The position numbers and the translations under genes were made by a program. The notes under the pieces were generated by a model. That model searched no databases. It saw only the letters and a program-made list of their open reading frames with translations, and was not told the DNA's origin. A DNA stretch of 10,074 nucleotides, taken from an uncultured Paenibacillaceae bacterium. Its GTDB lineage: Bacteria > Bacillota > Bacilli > Aneurinibacillales > Aneurinibacillaceae. This document shows, one piece after another, positions 7,195 through 10,074 of the stretch. Position 1 is the stretch's first letter. Each line of letters starts with the position of its first letter. Where the stretch lies: assembly GCA_937874515.1 (NCBI GenBank), contig CALNBV010000251.1, forward strand, positions 1 to 10,074. Direction: 5' to 3'.

Positions 7195-7200
7195 ATTATA
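7195..7200 (-). promoter_or_regulatory. Candidate -10 box of the dioxygenase operon promoter
   Basis: A perfect TATAAT on the minus strand, about 140 bases before the alpha-subunit start. No good -35 is found at 16-18 bases (ACAATA at best). A TCTGA-AAAA-TCAGA inverted repeat (7202-7215) fills the spacer. A poor -35 suggests that an activator is required. Confidence 0.45.
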
Positions 7201-7231
7201 ATCTGATTTTTCAGAATTATTGTTCTGCAGT

Positions 7232-7243
7232 AATGTTAACATT
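7232..7243. repeat. 12-bp perfect palindrome upstream of the candidate dioxygenase promoter
   Basis: AATGTTAACATT is perfectly self-complementary and lies about 30-50 bases upstream of the TATAAT box, a typical activator position. It could be the site of a dimeric regulator of the aromatic operon; no regulator gene is visible in the window. AT-rich palindromes of this size also occur by chance. Confidence 0.3.
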
Positions 7244-7305
7244 CCAAATAGATTTACGTCCAATCGTTATAATCTTAAGTATCTAAAGGTTTCAATAGAA
7301 GTTTT

Positions 7306-8382
7306 CTATCTTTTCAACTGAGTATGTCTTCGGTCTAAAAACTTATCAAAAAAGATTTGATCTGTAACAACACCACATTCATTCAACTTATTTATCGCTG
7401 CATCAATCATTCCTGGAGGTCCACATAGATATGCATTACTAGAAGATACCTGAATACCTGACTGATCTAGGATATATTCTGTAACTAAACCACGGGAACC
7501 TGTCCAATCGTTATCCAATGGTTCTTCGGACAATACAGGAACAAAATGGAATGGTTCATTCCATGATGAAGCGATTTTGTTAATTTCATTTAAACAATAG
7601 AGGTCACGCTGCGTACGAGCGCCAAATAAAAATAATACTGGAATGTTTCCTCCTTGTTTGGACGCCTGTTCTAAAATTGACTTTATGGGAGCTAGCCCAC
7701 TCCCCCCCGCAATGCAAATAATAGGTTGATCAGATGGTCGCAAATAGAAAGACCCATAAGGACCAGTAACGGTTATTTTTTCACCTGTGCGGTCAGCTCC
7801 ATGGAACCAACTGCTCATCTCCCCATTAGGCACTTTACGTATAAAGAAACTAATCTCAGTATTGCCCTCATTTATCGGCCCATCTGCAAAAGAATAGGAT
7901 CTAGGTTCCTTAATGGATGGTACAGACAAATCTGCATATTGACCGGCTGAATAATTAATTTTCTCATCCAGTTTAATCGTGATTTTTAAAATGTCGTGGG
8001 TCAACGATTCACTTTTGCTAATCACACCATTAATCGTTTTTACAGCATATTGACAACCATCCATTTGATGGTCCATAAGAAGCGTTAAGTCACTTTTAAC
8101 AAAGGATTGACAGGCAAGAATATATTCCCTTTCGACTTCTTCTTTGCTTAAAGTATAGGAAAAGTCCATAATCGATTTTATTTTTCCATCAACTAAACGA
8201 CACTTACATTTACCACAAACTCCAACTCTACATTCATGAGGGAATGGTATTCCTGTTGATAACGCTCCTTGTAATAATGTTTGTTTTGGCTCTACAGTAA
8301 ATTGGTCACCACTAGGTTGTAAATCTACCACCTGTGGTTCCTGTATCTTTTTCTTAAATATCCTGCCAAGTAAATTTGCCAT
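7306..8382 (-). CDS. XylA/BenC-type oxygenase reductase (2Fe-2S ferredoxin domain fused to FAD/NAD domains)
   Basis: This is a 358-residue electron-transfer protein of the usual length for XylA and BenC. The N-terminal plant-type ferredoxin domain (about 15-105) has cluster ligands C51, C56, C59 and C91. The FAD domain (about 110-215) has RSYSF at 161-165. The NAD(H) domain (about 218-350) has GGSGLAP at 226-232 and CGPPGM at 320-325. It passes electrons from NADH via FAD and 2Fe-2S to an oxygenase. It lies directly after the XylM-type hydroxylase gene, its classic partner, and before a dioxygenase lacking its own reductase. Because XylA and BenC share this architecture, one protein may serve both enzymes. 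The ATG is preceded by AAAGGGGAGA. An intervening hairpin suggests its expression is partly uncoupled from the hydroxylase. Confidence 0.93.
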   Translation of the reverse strand: MANLLGRIFKKKIQEPQVVDLQPSGDQFTVEPKQTLLQGALSTGIPFPHECRVGVCGKCKCRLVDGKIKSIMDFSYTLSKEEVEREYILACQSFVKSDLTLLMDHQMDGCQYAVKTINGVISKSESLTHDILKITIKLDEKINYSAGQYADLSVPSIKEPRSYSFADGPINEGNTEISFFIRKVPNGEMSSWFHGADRTGEKITVTGPYGSFYLRPSDQPIICIAGGSGLAPIKSILEQASKQGGNIPVLFLFGARTQRDLYCLNEINKIASSWNEPFHFVPVLSEEPLDNDWTGSRGLVTEYILDQSGIQVSSSNAYLCGPPGMIDAAINKLNECGVVTDQIFFDKFLDRRHTQLKR

Positions 8383-8411
8383 ATTATCTCCCCTTTCAAA
8401 ATGATATAAAA

Positions 8412-8436
8412 AGACAGATTCAAATTGAATCTGTCT
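8412..8436 (-). terminator. Intercistronic hairpin/terminator between hydroxylase and reductase genes
   Basis: A perfect 11-bp stem, AGACAGATTCA with TGAATCTGTCT, closes a three-base loop and is followed on the minus strand by TTTTTATATCATTTT. It has the form of an intrinsic terminator but lies between two functionally linked genes. It may act as a leaky terminator or an mRNA-processing or stability element, or may separate two transcripts. The stem is only moderately GC-rich. Confidence 0.65.
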
Positions 8437-8464
8437 ATATTGTTTTAAAAATACCTATATAGTC

Positions 8465-9595
8465 TTAGTAGACATTTGCTCTTTTCTGGCTAGTTTCATC
8501 GAACCAATTAGGCCAACCTGCTTTTAAATTAGCTTTTCTAGCTAGCATTAATTCTTCCGGCGTAGCATAATTTAAATCCATTTTCTTTAGTTTTGGCATA
8601 GCAAACCGGTGCCAAAGGGGTGGAAAAAACGCTAACAAGAAACAAATGATAATGGATGGCATTCTATTATCAATTTGACTAGGTTTCAATGCATAATAGG
8701 GAACATATGCATCTTGATGATGTTCATTATGAGTCACAATTTCCAAACCGACAATCCGACTAAAGGTATGGCGATGTTCCCATGAATGATGTGGTTGAAT
8801 CGGTTTACCTTCAACCCTGATCAGGCCATAATGTTGCGTATAATTGAATACTTCGACAAGCAACTTTGCTAGTGCCAAAGATGAAGCACATAAAGCTGCA
8901 CCAATCCAACCGGCAAAATAGTAGAATCCGCCAACCAAAAGAGCTAATAATAAAATTGATCTTAACCATCTACTTGCTAAGGAAAAAAATGATCGATCCT
9001 TTTTATTTTGAAATGCTTTTTCAAGCCTAAATGCTTCTGATAAAGACATCCTTGTTGCACGGAACACAAAGGTATAAACACTTTCACCACGATAAGCAGT
9101 ATCTGAATCTTTATACCATATTCCAACGTGACTATGGTGACCATAATTATGTGGAATTAAACGCATGGGGTCTCCCCAAAATACTGATCCTGTAAATCCC
9201 AAAAACTTTCCGATTCTGGACCTTTGGTGGTACAACTCGTGGGAGATAGGGACATTGGGTGCGGCCCCCATAAATGTAGCAGTTATGATACTTCCGGCAT
9301 AAGCAAGCACAGTCATATAAATATTTGGTTCATTAAATCCTTGCATAATACGCCAGCAATAAGCTGCATAAAGCACGAACATCAATGGCACGTGAAGGTA
9401 TAAAACCATATTAGGTATCCAGGGATATTTAACCTTTCTAATCTTTTCATCTTTACCGAATAATAGGTCAGCTAACAATAAGAATCCAATCACTCCCACA
9501 GAACCAAGCCATACCCATTGGCCACCCAATATATAGCCATAAATCGCAACAAGCACTACGATTGTGTTCCAATAATACCTTAAATGATCCCGCAT
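8465..9595 (-). CDS. XylM-type membrane di-iron hydroxylase (methyl-arene monooxygenase, hydroxylase component)
   Basis: The 376-residue integral membrane protein has the three histidine boxes of the AlkB/XylM/desaturase superfamily: HELYH at 119-123, HNYGHH at 149-154 and HNEHH at 289-293, plus NYTQHYG at 251-257. Hydrophobic segments lie near 11-46, 62-83, 94-112, 211-245 and 315-328. The C-terminal third (FNYxQHYGL, MPS-FLL-PPLW, YATPEE-KAGWP) resembles Pseudomonas XylM closely, as I remember that sequence, and fits it better than alkane hydroxylase AlkB. The family oxidises ring methyl groups (toluene, xylene, p-cymene) to benzylic alcohols. The ATG has AGAGGAG eight bases before it. The gene lies 34 bases after the aldehyde dehydrogenase gene and upstream of a XylA-type reductase, completing the two-component monooxygenase. 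A XylM-type enzyme in a Gram-positive setting is unusual. The exact substrate is not visible. Confidence 0.9.
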   Translation of the reverse strand: MRDHLRYYWNTIVVLVAIYGYILGGQWVWLGSVGVIGFLLLADLLFGKDEKIRKVKYPWIPNMVLYLHVPLMFVLYAAYCWRIMQGFNEPNIYMTVLAYAGSIITATFMGAAPNVPISHELYHQRSRIGKFLGFTGSVFWGDPMRLIPHNYGHHSHVGIWYKDSDTAYRGESVYTFVFRATRMSLSEAFRLEKAFQNKKDRSFFSLASRWLRSILLLALLVGGFYYFAGWIGAALCASSLALAKLLVEVFNYTQHYGLIRVEGKPIQPHHSWEHRHTFSRIVGLEIVTHNEHHQDAYVPYYALKPSQIDNRMPSIIICFLLAFFPPLWHRFAMPKLKKMDLNYATPEELMLARKANLKAGWPNWFDETSQKRANVY

Positions 9596-9629
9596 CAGGC
9601 ATTCTCCTCTTTAATATTTTTTGATTAAA

Positions 9630-10074
9630 CTATTTCACATAGCGAATTCCATGAGTCTCAACATAGTCAGCCAAACTATGTTCAGAAAACTCTCGCCCAA
9701 TTCCACTTTGTTTAATTCCACCAAAAGGCATCCGTAAATCTACTGATTCCAAACCGTGACTGTTAATAAACGTACTACCGGCTTCAACTTGACGGGCAAC
9801 TTTAAGGGCACGTTCATTATCTGAAGACCATACAGAAGAACATAATCCAAATTCACTATCATTCGCCATTTCAATCGCTTCATCCAAAGATTGATAAGCA
9901 ATTAAAGGAATGACCGGACCAAACTGTTCACAACATGCTAGATTGGCTGAATGATCGATGTCACGTACAATTGTTGGCTGGATGTAATAACCGTTTTCCC
10001 ATTCTTCCGGATTCAATTTTTGTCCCAACTCTCTAACCATAGCGTTGCTTTGTTTACTTTGCTGAATCAAATCT
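9630..10074 (-). CDS. Aldehyde dehydrogenase, C-terminal part (5' end outside window)
   Basis: The reading frame is open to the window edge, so only the last 148 residues or so are seen; the catalytic cysteine and glutamate lie outside. The visible part is typical of the NAD(P)-dependent ALDH superfamily: GYYIQPTIV, then EQFGPVIPL with the conserved E-x-F-G-P motif, AIEMANDSEFGL, EAGSTFINSHG, and PFGGIKQSGIGRE near the end. It lies 34 bases upstream of the XylM-type hydroxylase gene, with a ribosome site in the gap, so the two are co-transcribed. Context suggests it oxidises a benzaldehyde-type intermediate to the aromatic acid (as XylC or CymC do), but the visible part does not settle substrate. 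The main promoter of the upper-pathway genes must lie beyond 10074. Confidence 0.9.
   Translation of the reverse strand, partial: DLIQQSKQSNAMVRELGQKLNPEEWENGYYIQPTIVRDIDHSANLACCEQFGPVIPLIAYQSLDEAIEMANDSEFGLCSSVWSSDNERALKVARQVEAGSTFINSHGLESVDLRMPFGGIKQSGIGREFSEHSLADYVETHGIRYVK

Noticed and set aside
8465..9595. Alkane hydroxylase (AlkB) or fatty-acid desaturase as the identity of the membrane di-iron protein
   Set aside because: The C-terminal motifs, the length, and the adjacent XylA-type reductase and aromatic dioxygenase fit the XylM group better.
1..10074. Mobile element, CRISPR array, tRNA or rRNA
   Set aside because: No transposase motifs, repeat-spacer arrays, paired terminal repeats or RNA-gene sequences were seen on either strand.

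Overview
The window looks like a low-GC Gram-positive chromosome, most likely Bacillaceae. The genes carry strong AGGAGG/GGGGTGAT-type ribosome binding sites, use TTG starts in two places, end in classic intrinsic terminators, and include a near-perfect CcpA (cre) operator. Every gene I can support is on the minus strand, so transcription runs from high to low coordinates. I see no mobile element, CRISPR array, tRNA or rRNA.

Right part (about 4360-10074) is an aromatic-degradation cluster. In transcription order it holds: the C-terminal end of an aldehyde dehydrogenase (cut by the window edge); a XylM-type membrane di-iron hydroxylase; a XylA/BenC-type reductase (plant-type 2Fe-2S domain plus FAD/NAD domains); a 248-bp regulatory gap with a candidate -10, a cre site and a 12-bp palindrome; the large and small subunits of a Rieske ring-hydroxylating dioxygenase; and an SDR-family cis-dihydrodiol dehydrogenase followed by a terminator. 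Together these would oxidise a ring methyl group (toluene-, xylene- or p-cymene-like) to the alcohol, aldehyde and carboxylate. The aromatic acid would then be dihydroxylated and the diol re-aromatised to a catechol. This joins a TOL/cym-like upper pathway and a ben/xyl/cmt-like first lower step in one Gram-positive locus. There is one reductase, no separate ferredoxin, and no ring-cleavage gene in view.

Middle part (about 3750-4253) is a single small gene with its own terminator, encoding a 147-residue beta-rich protein I do not recognise.

Left part (1-3725) is signalling and envelope-related. It holds a polytopic membrane protein with an N-terminal HAAS (DUF1700-like) domain behind a possible ECF-sigma promoter. 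It also holds an OmpR/VanR-type response regulator overlapping a multi-pass sensor histidine kinase whose 3' end lies outside the window. Nothing visible ties these signalling genes to the aromatic cluster.
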